A stretch of 64,000 nt of DNA from Planctomycetota bacterium (GTDB taxonomy: Bacteria > Planctomycetota > Phycisphaerae > Phycisphaerales > UBA1924), in NCBI GenBank assembly GCA_003696675.1, contig RFGH01000117.1:1-64000 (forward strand), in the 5' to 3' direction. This document shows, one piece after another, positions 35,071 through 44,264 of this stretch. The position numbers were made by a program, and so were the translations under genes. Each line of letters starts with the position of its first letter. Positions within the stretch are counted from its first letter, which is position 1. The notes under the pieces were generated by a model. The model did not search any database, had not been told where the DNA came from, and saw only the letters and a list, made by a program, of their open reading frames with translations.

Positions 35071-38000
35071 TCAGTTACCCTTTCCTCTTTGTGCGAGTGC
35101 CGCGAGAATGCGAATCCCGACGATTCGCGTCGGCCTCTTTTCCCGAGCGGGAGTCTTGTATCCGAACACGAGAGAGTACCCTGCCGGGACCACGATGAGA
35201 TTCAAGAACGTCGATGTCAGAAGACCACCCAGCGTCACAACCGCCAGGGGGGCGAGCAGCTCGCTGCCCGGCTGTCCACCCGCGATCGCCAGCGGCAGCA
35301 GCCCGAGGGCCGCGGAGATCGCTGTCATCAGGATTGGCACAAGCCGCTCCATCGAGCCCTGCACGATGGCCTCGCCGAGCGGAACACCTTCGGCATGGAT
35401 CAGATGGTTGTAGTGGTTGATGAGGAGAATGCCGTTGCGAACGGCGATGCCAAAGAGTGTGATAAACCCAACCATGCTCGCGATGGAGATCACCGGCGGA
35501 ACGTACTGGCCGCCGATATTCAAGAGTGCAAGCGTGTTCCGAATGGGGCCTGCACCCTCGGTGAGATAGATCGCCACAATCCCGCCGATGAGCGCAAGCG
35601 GCATATTGAGCATCACGAGGAGCGAAGCCCGGATCGATCCGGTGGAGATCTGCAGCAGCATCAGCATCGCGATGGCTACCGCCACACCCGCAAGCCCGAT
35701 GGTCCTGGCCGCGGATTGCTGCGCTTCAAACTGGCCGTCGTAGCTCACGGTCATCCCCGTGCCCGCGACAAGCGGATCGACGCGAGACCGAACCTCGGCC
35801 ACCAGGTCGCCCAGATTCGATCCCTCCGCCACGTTGAGCGAAACAACCGCCTTGCGCCGGGCATTCTCGCGAGCGATCAGATTGCTCGAGCGCTCCGGCC
35901 CGATATCCGCGACATCGCTCAACCGCACAATCGCCCCTCCCCGCCCGGTCAGCAACAGGTCCTTGACATCCTGGATCGTCGCCCGCTCCTCAGGTGCTAA
36001 CCTGACAACGAGATCATACTGCCGGATGCCCTGCTTGACCGTGTCGACAACTTCTCCGTACAAAGCTTCTCGAACTTGCTCTGCCGCATCGGCCGGGCTG
36101 AGTCCGACAGCTGCCAGATCAGGATGCCGGTAGCGGATCGGCAGAGAAGTGATCATGACCTCCCTGTTCGCGTTCACGTCCCGTGCGCCGGGCAGAGTGC
36201 GCAGCTCGCCCTCGATGGACTTGGCAACCCGGCGCAGCTCGGCGAGGTCCTCTCCGTAGATGCTGATCGCGATGGCCGCAGGTGTGCCGGACATGATGTG
36301 GCTGAGCCGGTGCTCGATCGGCTGGCCGACCATGGTGGTAATGCCCGGAACCGATGCAAGCACGCGATCGATATTGTTCCTGACCTTCCTGCGATCTTGC
36401 CCCGGATCGACAGTCACCTCGATCTCGGAACTGCTCACCGGTTCCGCATGCTCGTCACGCTCGGCTCGCCCTGTGCGGCGTGAGACAGAGCGAACTCCCG
36501 GAATGTTCACGAGCTGCTTTTCGACCTCCGTGGCCAGCCGATCGCTCTCCACAATCGATGTGCCTGGGGGGGCGATCAGGAAAACGGTGTATGTACCCTC
36601 GTTGAATGAAGGGAGAAAAGAGGTTCCGAAAGTGCCGGCGAGCCAGAGTGACCCTGCAGTCGCGAGGCCCGCACCGCCCAAGACCCAGGCTCGCCCGCGG
36701 ATCGCCGAGCGCAGCGACGGCTCGTAGGCCCGCTTCAGCAAGCGGACCAACCATGCATCGGCGTGGCCGCGATCCGAGCCCAGTCGCCCCTGGAGCAGGA
36801 AACGGCTCATGGCCGGAACTACAGTCAGCGCCACCACCAGTGAAGCAAGAATCGAGACCATGTATGTCAGGGCCAGCGGCTGAAAGAATCGGCCCTCGAG
36901 CCCCCGCAGGAACAGCAGCGGAACAAAGACCATCACGATGATCACGGTTGCGAACACCATCGCGGGACGGATCTCGTTGCTCGCATCAAAGACCACTTGC
37001 GTGATCGGCTTCCGCTCGCCTTCCGCGAGTGTGTTGTTCTGCTTCAGCCGCCGGTAGACATTTTCCACATCGATGATGGCGTCGTCCACGAGCACCCCGA
37101 TCGCCACGGTCAATCCGCCCAGCGTCATCACGTTCAGACCAAGGCTCAGCCCGTCCATCATCAGCAGGCCCACCGCAAGGGAGATCGGAATAGCGGTGAG
37201 CGTGATGACGGTCGTCCGGACGTTCATCAAGAAAAGAACCAGAACCACCAGAACGATCACGACGGCTTCGCCGAGCACCTTGGTGACATTGTGGACGGCA
37301 CGATCGATAAAATGCGATTGCCGCATCACATCGCGGTTCAGATCCATGCCTGTGGGCAACCCCGGCTCGATCTGATCGAACAGCGAGTCGAGCTGCCTGG
37401 TGAGTGTCAATGTATTGGTACCAGGCGACTTCTGAATCGACAGAATCACGGCGGGCCGGCCGCTCTCGGAAGCGGTGCCGCGCTTCATCGCGGGCCCGAT
37501 CCGCACGTCCGCCACCTGGCCGATCGTCACCGGCGTTCCGTCGTGATACTTGATGATCGTGCCCGCGATGTCCTCCGGTCGGGTGACCCGGCTCTGTTGA
37601 CGCACCGGGATCTCAAAGTGCTCCACATCGACCAGGTAGCCGCCGCTCGCCGTGCTGTGGGCGCCCCCCGCCGCTTCGACGACATCCGAGATCGTCAGTC
37701 CGTACAGACGCAGGCGTTCTTGGTCAACATTGACCTGATACTCGGGAAGCTCGCCGCCGATGGCGACGACCTGCGCAACCCCCGGCACGGCCAGAATCTG
37801 ATTGCGCAGCTCGAACTCAGCATACGAACGCAGCTCCATCGGGCTAATCGATGAATCAGGCGAGGAAATCGCGATCAGCATGATCTCCCCAGCGATCGAG
37901 GTGATCGGCGTGATGAACGGATCAACATCCGGCGGCAAGGAGTCTCTCGCCGCTACCAGCCGTTCGGCCACCAACTGCCGCGCCCGATAGAGATCCGCCC

Positions 38001-38298
38001 CCCACTCCAGATCGACCCACACGATGCCTAGGCCGATCGCGCTCGCGCTCCTCACACGCCGGACACCGGTCATCCCGTTGACCGCCGACTCGATCGGGAA
38101 GACTACATACTGCTCGACCTCATCCGCAGCCAGCCCGCCAGACTCGGCCATGATCGTCACAGTCGGTGCGTTGAGTTCCGGGAATACATCGACACTCATC
38201 CTCGGAAGCCGATAGCCCGCGTATCCCACAACGAGCGCGGCGGCGATCAGGACGAGCGAGGAATACCGGAGCGAGAATCCGATGACAGCCTTGAGCAT
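35071..38298 (-). CDS. czcA: CzcA-type heavy-metal efflux RND transporter
   Basis: 1075 residues. It begins with a transmembrane helix followed by RMSVDVFPELNAPTVTI, typical of HME-RND pumps. Twelve membrane segments in the 1+5+1+5 arrangement can be traced; the helix near residue 405 carries VDDAIIDVENVYRRL, the acidic proton-relay motif of CzcA/CusA proteins. The protein takes metal ions from the periplasm and drives them out through the membrane-fusion and outer-membrane partners encoded just upstream. Its start shares one base with the stop of the adaptor gene (TGATG). Metal specificity (Zn/Co/Cd versus Cu/Ag) cannot be fixed from sequence alone. Confidence 0.93.
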   Translation of the reverse strand: MLKAVIGFSLRYSSLVLIAAALVVGYAGYRLPRMSVDVFPELNAPTVTIMAESGGLAADEVEQYVVFPIESAVNGMTGVRRVRSASAIGLGIVWVDLEWGADLYRARQLVAERLVAARDSLPPDVDPFITPITSIAGEIMLIAISSPDSSISPMELRSYAEFELRNQILAVPGVAQVVAIGGELPEYQVNVDQERLRLYGLTISDVVEAAGGAHSTASGGYLVDVEHFEIPVRQQSRVTRPEDIAGTIIKYHDGTPVTIGQVADVRIGPAMKRGTASESGRPAVILSIQKSPGTNTLTLTRQLDSLFDQIEPGLPTGMDLNRDVMRQSHFIDRAVHNVTKVLGEAVVIVLVVLVLFLMNVRTTVITLTAIPISLAVGLLMMDGLSLGLNVMTLGGLTVAIGVLVDDAIIDVENVYRRLKQNNTLAEGERKPITQVVFDASNEIRPAMVFATVIIVMVFVPLLFLRGLEGRFFQPLALTYMVSILASLVVALTVVPAMSRFLLQGRLGSDRGHADAWLVRLLKRAYEPSLRSAIRGRAWVLGGAGLATAGSLWLAGTFGTSFLPSFNEGTYTVFLIAPPGTSIVESDRLATEVEKQLVNIPGVRSVSRRTGRAERDEHAEPVSSSEIEVTVDPGQDRRKVRNNIDRVLASVPGITTMVGQPIEHRLSHIMSGTPAAIAISIYGEDLAELRRVAKSIEGELRTLPGARDVNANREVMITSLPIRYRHPDLAAVGLSPADAAEQVREALYGEVVDTVKQGIRQYDLVVRLAPEERATIQDVKDLLLTGRGGAIVRLSDVADIGPERSSNLIARENARRKAVVSLNVAEGSNLGDLVAEVRSRVDPLVAGTGMTVSYDGQFEAQQSAARTIGLAGVAVAIAMLMLLQISTGSIRASLLVMLNMPLALIGGIVAIYLTEGAGPIRNTLALLNIGGQYVPPVISIASMVGFITLFGIAVRNGILLINHYNHLIHAEGVPLGEAIVQGSMERLVPILMTAISAALGLLPLAIAGGQPGSELLAPLAVVTLGGLLTSTFLNLIVVPAGYSLVFGYKTPAREKRPTRIVGIRILAALAQRGKGN

Positions 38299-39734
38299 CA
38301 GTCTTCTCCTTCGTGGAAGGTGCCGTCCGCGTGGAAGTGCCCGCCCTTTTGAATGCTGCCGCTGGTCGCCAGCATGAGCTGGAACGCCCCGTCGAGCACG
38401 ATCTGGTCGCCCTCACGCACCCCGCTCAGTATGGCCACCCAACGCCCGTCATCAGACCCGAGATCCGCCTCCATGCGGACGACCTCGTCGGGATTCTTCG
38501 GATTGCGGCGGAAGATCACGGGCGTCAACCCGTCCCGTTGAACCGCGGAGAGCGGGATCGCGAGCACCGGATCCGTCGATTCGTCCGTGACGATCTCCGC
38601 GTGCGCGGTGACGCCGGCCTTCGCCCACGCCTTGATGTCGCCCAGCGTAATGAAGAGATCGATCGTCCGATCCTCCGGATCAGCCGTCAGGCCCAGTACG
38701 AGCGTTCCATGCATCGCCTCGGTGATGCTCATCAAGCCGGGGGAAGCGGTCAAGTTCGGCGGAACCACCCGTGCGGCCAAGCCGTTGCGGAACAGCCCAA
38801 GATCGCTCTGGAGCCCCGAGGCACGGAACCGCAGCATCTCGGGCCTGACCACCGAAACAACGGGCACATCCTGCGTCACCCAAGCACCGCCCGTGACACC
38901 CAACCGATCTACAACACCGGGCGCCTTTGCACGGACTTCGATCCGAGAGACCGTTCTCCATCGCGGGCGTCCATCCTCTTCGACGAGCAACGAATCCGCC
39001 GATTGGCCCAGGATCGCGGAGGCCGCTTCAAGGAGAAACTCGAATCTCGCCTCGGCCGCGGCGAGATCGGCCCGCGCTTCCGCCTCGTCGGCTTCCAGTG
39101 TTGCTTCTTTCTCCAGAACCTCTGTCAACTCCGCTTCAGCCGTTGAGAGAGCATCCCGTGCCACGATCAGCTCCGGCCGCCGCCCTCCGCCGGCTTCTGC
39201 AAGCCCCTCCAGCTGCCGGATGCGCTCTCGCCGGATCGCAATCGTCTCTTCAAGCTGCGCCTCGTGCGCCCGGTGCGATGCCCGAAGCGGCTCGAAACTG
39301 GCCACACGAGTCCGGAACTTACCGATCGAAGCGAAAGCATCGGTCATCTTCTCTTGGTGCTCACGCCAGGAAGGCGAATCGATCCAGTACAGGACATCGC
39401 CAACATCGACGCGATCGAACTGATCGACAGCAAACTCGACTCGCCCCGGCAGCATCGCGTGATAATCGCGCCGGGCGGTCGGTAGGTACTCAAACCGGCC
39501 GGGGACTCGCAGCGTCTGCTCGATGCGGCGTCGCTCCACACCAACGAATGTGATGCCGAGGTTCGACCGGACCGACGGTGGTATCGCCACGACATTCGAA
39601 TTGACCCCGCCAGCAGACTCCTCGTGGCTCTCGCGGACGGGTGAGACATGATCCTCCTTCCTGGCGCATCCCGGATCGGCCCCGATGGTCAGCAGAATCC
39701 CGATCCCGACAGTGAATGAGCAAAACTGTCTCAT
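38298..39734 (-). CDS. czcB: CzcB-type membrane-fusion (adaptor) lipoprotein
   Basis: 478 residues. A signal with lipobox ADPGC (C23) leads into a barrel (RVPGRFEYLPTARRDYHAML), a lipoyl half-motif (GRVEFAVDQFDRVDVGDVL), a long alpha-helical hairpin (about residues 150-250) and a second barrel with HGTLVLGLTADPEDRTI. These are the parts of RND adaptors, which bridge the inner-membrane pump and the outer-membrane channel. Its start overlaps the stop of the channel gene by 4 nt (ATGA). No His-rich metal-binding N-terminus of the CzcB kind is present; that role may have moved to the His-rich lipoprotein. Confidence 0.9.
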   Translation of the reverse strand: MRQFCSFTVGIGILLTIGADPGCARKEDHVSPVRESHEESAGGVNSNVVAIPPSVRSNLGITFVGVERRRIEQTLRVPGRFEYLPTARRDYHAMLPGRVEFAVDQFDRVDVGDVLYWIDSPSWREHQEKMTDAFASIGKFRTRVASFEPLRASHRAHEAQLEETIAIRRERIRQLEGLAEAGGGRRPELIVARDALSTAEAELTEVLEKEATLEADEAEARADLAAAEARFEFLLEAASAILGQSADSLLVEEDGRPRWRTVSRIEVRAKAPGVVDRLGVTGGAWVTQDVPVVSVVRPEMLRFRASGLQSDLGLFRNGLAARVVPPNLTASPGLMSITEAMHGTLVLGLTADPEDRTIDLFITLGDIKAWAKAGVTAHAEIVTDESTDPVLAIPLSAVQRDGLTPVIFRRNPKNPDEVVRMEADLGSDDGRWVAILSGVREGDQIVLDGAFQLMLATSGSIQKGGHFHADGTFHEGED

Positions 39735-41182
39735 TGATTCACCTCCGCATGGAACGGCACACCGCCGAGGCCGCGGCTTGTCTCGTCCTGCACTCTGATG
39801 GCGCCTTGTGTGTGGTCGGGCCCGAGAATGCGGGCCACTTCGATCGCCGCACGCACCTCGGCCGCACGGTGGTCCAGCCAGAGCGATTTCGCTTCCAGCA
39901 TGCGCGTCACGGTCTCAAGAAGAATGATCGTGTCCACTTCCCCCAGGCCCGCGAGCGCTTCCACCTCGGCGGCCTGCGCATCGAGCATCGGGATCAGGGA
40001 TGATTCGATGACTTCTCGCTGCGCACGGGAGGCTTCCAACGCCGCCCGAGCCGCTGCGAGCTCTCGCAGGAGCCGCTCAAACACGGTCTCGACCGCGCCC
40101 GCGGCCCGGTCCCGCTCGGCCCGGGCGTCGGCGATACCAGCCCGGTTGGCGTTGAAGATCGGGATCGGCAACGACAGTCCGAACAGCAGCCGGTCGTCGC
40201 CCTCGTCTCCAAAGCCACCGCCGATCTCGATGTCCGGGTACTGCCGCCGCACCTCGAGACGAAGCGACTCTTCAGCAACCTCGTACACCGCTCGCTCAGC
40301 ATCAAGAGTGATGCTCGCGGCGAGCAACCGGTCGGCGTCACTTTTCACGACCGGAACATCCACGGTCGGAAACCGATCCGAGATATCGATCTGTGCATCC
40401 GGGGCCAGTCCCATCAACCCGAGCAACTTCATCCGGGCTTCACCCAAGGAACGCTCAGCCCCGATCTTTCCGATCCTGACCGAAACCGCTTGCGACTGAA
40501 TCAGTCGCGACTCAAGCCGAGTCAGCTCGCCCGCGGACTCCAGCCGGTCCGTCAATGCGGTGACACGATCGATCTGATCGATTGCTTCGCGGAACAACTC
40601 AACCCGGGCCACCGCCGCCGCCCAATCCGTCCAGGCCGATCGGACTTTGGCACGCACATTCCATTCCGCATCCGCCACCCGTAGGAGCTCGGCTCGCAAG
40701 GCGGCAGATGCGCGATCCTTCTCAACCTCAAGCCGCCCCGATACAGGGATCGTCAGACCCAGCGTCAACCCGTACTCGAGCCCACGACCACCTGACAGAA
40801 TCTCGGCCCCATCGAAGCCGAACACAGGATCACCCCACAACCCGGCAGTCCGCATGTCGGCCAGCGCAATACCCGCGTCAAGCCTCGCCATGCGCAGGTC
40901 TGCGTTGTAGAAGAGCGCGAGCACTTCCCCCTCGCCCGGCGAGAGCCCATCGCTGAGATCGAACCGAGCCGGGAGCGTCGAGTCGCCCGACGAGATCCGG
41001 CGAGCGAAGGACTCGATCGCTTCGAACGCGACTCCCCGCTCGAGAATCGCCCCATGATGGCCGGAGAGATCCAGCGGCCGACGCTCGTACGACTGGCACC
41101 CGAGAGTGCCAACGCACCCCAGCGCCAAACCCGAGCTGGCCCAAATCGCCCGCCGCACGCGAGCATGCTTCCTGTTGAACAT
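39731..41182 (-). CDS. czcC: TolC/CzcC-type outer-membrane channel lipoprotein
   Basis: 483 residues from the ATG at 41182 (AGGAAG upstream; the frame opens at 41245). The leader has two possible lipoboxes, ALGC (C23) and TLGC (C29). Two copies of the outer-membrane efflux domain follow: LALFYNADLRMARLDAGIA with the DPVFGFDG strand, and VYEVAEESLRLEVRRQYPDI with IGGGFGDEGDDRLLFGLSLP. It forms the exit duct of the tripartite pump. It is the second gene of the operon, 78 nt after the small exported protein. Confidence 0.87.
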   Translation of the reverse strand: MFNRKHARVRRAIWASSGLALGCVGTLGCQSYERRPLDLSGHHGAILERGVAFEAIESFARRISSGDSTLPARFDLSDGLSPGEGEVLALFYNADLRMARLDAGIALADMRTAGLWGDPVFGFDGAEILSGGRGLEYGLTLGLTIPVSGRLEVEKDRASAALRAELLRVADAEWNVRAKVRSAWTDWAAAVARVELFREAIDQIDRVTALTDRLESAGELTRLESRLIQSQAVSVRIGKIGAERSLGEARMKLLGLMGLAPDAQIDISDRFPTVDVPVVKSDADRLLAASITLDAERAVYEVAEESLRLEVRRQYPDIEIGGGFGDEGDDRLLFGLSLPIPIFNANRAGIADARAERDRAAGAVETVFERLLRELAAARAALEASRAQREVIESSLIPMLDAQAAEVEALAGLGEVDTIILLETVTRMLEAKSLWLDHRAAEVRAAIEVARILGPDHTQGAIRVQDETSRGLGGVPFHAEVNQ

Positions 41183-41260
41183 CCGTCTGCTTCCTGTCGA
41201 GATGCAAATGAGCCACGCCGCGGCGGGAACCGTCGCGGCACGCACACTGGAAGCCGGGAT

Positions 41261-41683
41261 TCAGAGAAGGAGTTGGGTGCTCGCAACAATCGCCAGATTG
41301 CTGGCCTCACGCGGGTCGAACCATGTAGGTAGAGCCGGCGGCCCGCGCCGACCGAGCCCGGCGTCGACGAGCACGATCGCCCATGCGGACACCGGAGCCG
41401 CACACAGAACGACCAACGGCGCGGCATCGCTCCGCGTGTGAGAGAACCATTCGCCGACAGCGAACTCGATATCGGTGCAACCGCAGTCCGGGGCATGCTC
41501 CCCCGCCCGGACGCCCGTGGGCCAAGACATGTCATGGCCGCAGGCGTGCTCCCAATCCGTCTGCGAAGACGGAGCATGACGGTCACCGCCCCCAAGGCAC
41601 CACACCGCCCGCTCACCCTGCAACCCCGCCATCGCGTGCCACGCGAGGGCCAGAGACAGCAGGATGGAGACAAGCTTGGTCAT
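41261..41683 (-). CDS. Small exported Cys/His-rich protein heading the efflux operon
   Basis: 140 residues from the ATG at 41683. A signal peptide (MTKLVSILLSLALAWHAMAG) precedes a Cys/His-rich segment (CLGGGDRH, HACGHDMSW, EHAPDCGCTDIEFAVGEW) and a C-terminal hydrophobic stretch near APLVVLCAAPVSAWAIVLV. The cysteines and histidines could bind metal. No family is recognised; its place before czcCBA suggests a metal-sensing or metal-chaperone role, but this is inference. The open frame runs back to 41854 without signal-peptide character, and a promoter-like sequence at 41694-41722 supports the shorter start. Confidence 0.65.
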   Translation of the reverse strand: MTKLVSILLSLALAWHAMAGLQGERAVWCLGGGDRHAPSSQTDWEHACGHDMSWPTGVRAGEHAPDCGCTDIEFAVGEWFSHTRSDAAPLVVLCAAPVSAWAIVLVDAGLGRRGPPALPTWFDPREASNLAIVASTQLLL

Positions 41684-41693
41684 CGGCAACGGA

Positions 41694-41722
41694 ATCATAC
41701 TGATCGGCGGGACATTCGGAAA
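41694..41722 (-). promoter_or_regulatory. Candidate promoter of the metal-efflux operon
   Basis: On the minus strand TTTCCG, a 17-nt spacer and TATGAT stand 10 nt before the ATG at 41683, so the leader would be only a few nt. The -10 match is good and the -35 weak. No clear palindromic operator of the ArsR or MerR kind was seen in the 200 nt upstream. Confidence 0.45.
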
Positions 41723-41854
41723 CCAGGGCGCCAGACAGGTCGTCAAACATGGCGTCTGACGGCGATATTCCGGCGCCCTCCAGCATGCGATCAACCGGTG
41801 ATTCCCGCCGTCACGATCAACGGCAAACTCCGTGTCGCCAGCTGACAAGGGCAT

Positions 41855-41893
41855 TCAAAAAGGGCAACGCCCGGCACCGTATGGCACCGGGCG
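41855..41893 (-). terminator. Terminator of tRNA-Gly
   Basis: Minus strand: CGCCCGG (41893-41887) pairs with CCGGGCG (41874-41868) around a 12-nt loop, followed by TTGCCCTTTTTG. It starts 7 nt after the tRNA 3' end. Confidence 0.8.
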
Positions 41894-41899
41894 TCGAAA

Positions 41900-41970
41900 G
41901 CGGGTGATCGGATTCGAACCGACGACATTCACGTTGGCAACGTGACGCTCTACCACTGAGCTACACCCGC
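41900..41970 (-). tRNA. tRNA-Gly (anticodon GCC)
   Basis: 71 nt. The acceptor stem is GCGGGTG / CATCCGC-type pairing (GCGGGTG with CACCCGC); the D arm has GCTCAGTGGTAGAGC, the anticodon loop TTGCCAA reads GCC, and the T arm is GTCGGTTCGAATCCGAT. CCA is not encoded. It lies between the efflux operon and the DsbD gene. Confidence 0.97.
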
Positions 41971-42125
41971 ATGTCTCCGTCTCGGGCTGACCCGGTCCGG
42001 CGGGGTGAAAGATAGGCCCGACCCCGCCGGGCGTCAAAGGAGTTCACGGATCAAGCCGCTGAAAGGCGCTCGAACCGACATGTCAGTGACCGGCAAGGAC
42101 TCATAAATCCAGTCTAAACAATGCC

Positions 42126-44093
42126 TTATGGCTCCATCACTGCCTGAGAAACCTCGCCCTTGGCTCGCAGGATCGCGTCCACCACCTGCGTCGGCGTATA
42201 GGCGTTTCCCATCCAGACCGGGCGGTCCGGCCCTCCCTGGGGGCTGAACACCGCTAGGAGCGGGATGCCGGTTTGGCCGAGCTCTCGGAGGGTGTCCCAT
42301 CCGGGCGAGTCGGTGCTTGTCAGGTCCGCGACCATGGGCACAACCCCGGACGAAAGAAGCTGACCCCGGACAGGCTCGCGGCTGAGCACGGTCGCTTCGA
42401 GGGTCTTGCAGTTCAGGCACCACTCGGCGGTGAAGTCGAGCACGACCACCCTGCCCGCGTCGAGCTCCCGGGCCAGCGCCTCGGGCGAGAAGTCCACCCA
42501 GAAGTTGTGGCGGAGATGGTCCGTACGGTTCCAAGCGGCACCGATGCCCACCGTCATCAAGAGCGCCGCCACGAGGGCGAACGCGACACGGTTCAGCGGC
42601 TTGCGGCTGATCTGGAAGGTACGAATCAGCAGCCAGCCACCCGCCGCGGCCATCGCCACCGCAATCGCCCACCAGTGCACCGACTTGACCCACCAACCCA
42701 TCCCCGCCAGCTTGCCCGCGCCGGACAGCAGCGCGAGCACGCCCGCTCCGATGAAGTAGCACGCCGCGGCGATCATCAGCAGACCCATCACCTGCTTGAC
42801 GAGTTCGGACGCGGGCCCTGTCTTTGGCAGCTTCTTGATCAGCCCCGGCATCGCGGCCAGCACCAGGTAGGGAAACGCCATCCCAACCCCCATCGAACCA
42901 AAGATGACCATCACAACGGAGGGCGGCATGGCCGCCGCCCCGGCGAGCAAGGCGCCGGCCACGAAGCCGAAGCACGGCAGACCGAGCACCGCGGTCATCA
43001 CCCCGAACATGAATGACCCGTGGGGCGAGTCCGCCTTCGGATTGACGGCATAAATCTGCTGTGGAAGCGTGATCTGGAACAGGCCCATGATCCCGATCCC
43101 CATCACGAGAATGACCAAGCCGATGCCGAGCGTGACCCACCAGATACCGAAGATGATGGAGGGATCCGTGACAGTGGCAAGAAACGCCACCGGAATCCCG
43201 ATGCCGAGCCAGAAAGCCACCACTCCGGCAGCCATCCAGAGCCCCAGCGTCAACGCACGGGCCCTGCTCTCGCCGGCATGGTGAGAAATCGTCATCACTT
43301 TGATCGGGATCACAGGAAGCACACACGGTGTCAGGTTCAGCACAAAGCCCCCCACCGCCGCGAACAGAGCCAGACCGAGGATCCCCCCCAGCGTGCCCGG
43401 GCCGGGCAGATCCACAAGGCCCAGAAACTTGCTCTTCGGAGCCCCCGCGTTCACGGGTGCCAGCGCTCGCTCTCCCCAGGCCCCGGCGTCCGCGAAGACC
43501 GAGGGATCAAACCCTGCGAACAGATCCGGTGGCGATCCGGGCTCGGCGGCCGCGTCCACCGTGACAACGACCGTTCGCTCGACGATCTCGGGCTGAAGGC
43601 AGACCGAATCGTCACAAGCCTGGAAACCAACGCGGACTGTGACCGTGCGCTCGCCCGGCGCGGCGTCGTCGGCGATCCGGACCGGGACGAATGCTACCGC
43701 CCGCCCGGCATAGACCTGATAATCGATCGGCGTGCCCGTAAACAGGAAGTCGACCTTCGCGGTGTACGGGACAGGCCACTGGATCCGCCCATAGCTCAGA
43801 CCCTCGGCCGGCTCGGGCCGGATGGTGGTCGGGCTGGGAACAAAGCTTCCCATCTCCGGCGGGACCACAGGATCATGCAGGTTGATGTGCCAGTTCTCGG
43901 CGTGATCGAACACCACCGCCAGAACGAACTGGTCGCCCGGGCGAACAGACTCGGCCGACCGCTCGACGGAGATAGAGACAGGGTCGTCCGCCGGCGAGGT
44001 GACTACGGAAAATCCCCCAAAGTCTTGTGCCCGCAGTCCCGTCGTCGCGACCAGCATGGAGAGAAGAGCGAGGAGGAGAGCAATCGGCCGCAT
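42126..44093 (-). CDS. dsbD: DsbD-type thiol:disulfide interchange protein
   Basis: 655 residues, ATG 44093 with GGAGG 9 nt upstream. A signal peptide (to about GLRAQD) precedes the periplasmic alpha domain with its cysteine pair ACDDSVC. The membrane beta domain has eight hydrophobic segments and the two buried cysteines in NLTPCVLPVIP and GLPCFGFVAGALL. The C-terminal gamma domain is a thioredoxin fold with FTAEWCLNCKTLE (WCxxC). The protein carries reducing power from cytoplasmic thioredoxin to the periplasm, for cytochrome c maturation or disulfide repair. The arrangement is canonical and complete. Confidence 0.92.
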   Translation of the reverse strand: MRPIALLLALLSMLVATTGLRAQDFGGFSVVTSPADDPVSISVERSAESVRPGDQFVLAVVFDHAENWHINLHDPVVPPEMGSFVPSPTTIRPEPAEGLSYGRIQWPVPYTAKVDFLFTGTPIDYQVYAGRAVAFVPVRIADDAAPGERTVTVRVGFQACDDSVCLQPEIVERTVVVTVDAAAEPGSPPDLFAGFDPSVFADAGAWGERALAPVNAGAPKSKFLGLVDLPGPGTLGGILGLALFAAVGGFVLNLTPCVLPVIPIKVMTISHHAGESRARALTLGLWMAAGVVAFWLGIGIPVAFLATVTDPSIIFGIWWVTLGIGLVILVMGIGIMGLFQITLPQQIYAVNPKADSPHGSFMFGVMTAVLGLPCFGFVAGALLAGAAAMPPSVVMVIFGSMGVGMAFPYLVLAAMPGLIKKLPKTGPASELVKQVMGLLMIAAACYFIGAGVLALLSGAGKLAGMGWWVKSVHWWAIAVAMAAAGGWLLIRTFQISRKPLNRVAFALVAALLMTVGIGAAWNRTDHLRHNFWVDFSPEALARELDAGRVVVLDFTAEWCLNCKTLEATVLSREPVRGQLLSSGVVPMVADLTSTDSPGWDTLRELGQTGIPLLAVFSPQGGPDRPVWMGNAYTPTQVVDAILRAKGEVSQAVMEP

Positions 44094-44152
44094 CTAGGAA
44101 TACCTCCGGGGCTGCTCCGCCCAAACGGGCGAAGACCCCGGATTGTTCCCGC

Positions 44153-44168
44153 TGGAACGGGCATTGCC
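44153..44168 (+). promoter_or_regulatory. Sigma-54-type promoter upstream of fliM
   Basis: TGGAACG, 4 nt, TTGCC matches the sigma-54 consensus TGGCACG-N4-TTGCW at nine of the ten most informative positions I could score by eye, and keeps the essential GG (44154-44155) and GC (44166-44167) exactly 10 nt apart. Transcription would start near 44179, giving a leader of about 86 nt before the fliM ATG. Confidence 0.6.
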
Positions 44169-44264
44169 TGCGTCCCGGGTCAAGGAATCCCGCCAACAGG
44201 GCCGATAGACCGGGGGTCCGGCGGGCGGTCTGCCGGCGTTGTCGTGCGCCACGCGGAGCCGGGC

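Noticed and set aside
41684-41854. N-terminal extension of the small exported protein at 41261
   Set aside because: The signal peptide starts at 41683 and a promoter-like element lies within the extension.
43020-44264. N-terminal extension of fliM
   Set aside because: The extra 415 codons are antisense to dsbD; FliM starts with the CheY-binding helix at 44265.
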